NCBI GenBank assembly: GCA_964353455.1
Contig: CAYGWP010000371.1
Span: forward strand, 1 to 12,859
Direction: 5' to 3'
DNA from: CAYGWP01 sp964353455
GTDB lineage: Bacteria > Planctomycetota > Phycisphaerae > FEN-1346
DNA length: 12,859 nucleotides
Notes under the pieces: generated by a model
Told to the model about the DNA's origin: nothing
Seen by the model: only the letters and a program-made list of their open reading frames with translations
Database searches by the model: none
Part shown: piece after piece, positions 12,814 through 12,859 of the stretch
How the letters are laid out: each line of letters opens with the position of its first letter
Numbering within the stretch: position 1 is the stretch's first letter
Made by a program: the position numbers and the translations under genes

Positions 12814-12859
12814 TCAACCCGCCAGGACCTTCATGGCCGCGGCAACGCCCGCGCCGAAG
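12814..12859 (-). CDS. C-terminal end of a gene cut by the window edge
   Basis: On the minus strand, from the window edge to a TGA at 12816-12814, the frame reads FGAGVAAAMKVLAG, an Ala/Gly-rich amphipathic ending that looks like a protein C-terminus and has GC-rich third positions. It lies upstream of the aldolase operon in the same orientation. Fifteen codons are too few to name the product or to be sure it is a gene. Confidence 0.4.
   Translation of the reverse strand, partial: FGAGVAAAMKVLAG

Overview
The window is high-GC bacterial DNA with heavy G/C bias at third codon positions. No rRNA, tRNA or CRISPR array was seen. The gene content fits Planctomycetota, perhaps Phycisphaerae-like: FG-GAP repeat proteins, a URO-D-like protein beside a class II aldolase, a secreted protein with DnaJ-type zinc motifs, and GC-rich palindromic intergenic elements. 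That placement is inferred from content, since there is no marker gene beyond ribosomal protein bL21.

Bases 1-4866 (+ strand) form a signalling block. In order it holds the C-terminal part of a PhoR-type sensor histidine kinase, a single-domain receiver, a GAF/HD-GYP protein (probable c-di-GMP phosphodiesterase), a STAS protein, and a PilB/GspE paralogue. The last three are separated by 9-17 bases and look like one operon. Two of them are degenerate at the expected functional sites. The STAS protein has Gly-Gln where the phosphorylated serine should be. The PilB/GspE-like protein has lost the Walker A lysine, the Walker B glutamate and the His-box histidine, yet keeps its N-terminal MshEN (c-di-GMP-binding type) domain and its four zinc-ligand cysteines. 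I read this as a phosphorelay plus c-di-GMP switch in which a former secretion/pilus ATPase has become a non-hydrolysing effector or scaffold. This is the best candidate in the window for an undescribed system.

Bases 5040-9336 (- strand) hold, in transcription order, an MFS exporter and a secreted FG-GAP beta-propeller protein (stop and start overlap as ATGA), then rplU (bL21) with a good sigma70 promoter, then a secreted protein with four 39-40-residue TPR-like repeats and its own promoter. rpmA, the usual partner of rplU, is absent.

Bases 9337-10825 hold a 100-base nested palindrome, a promoter, a short leader and a secreted protein with a Pro/Ala stalk and a DnaJ-like pair of CxxC motifs (+ strand). 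The best-supported start codon of that gene is AUA. Bases 10995-12663 (- strand) are a two-gene operon: a class II aldolase followed by a URO-D-fold protein. Upstream of it lies a 120-base element with perfect 17-bp terminal inverted repeats, then the last codons of another minus-strand gene at the window edge.
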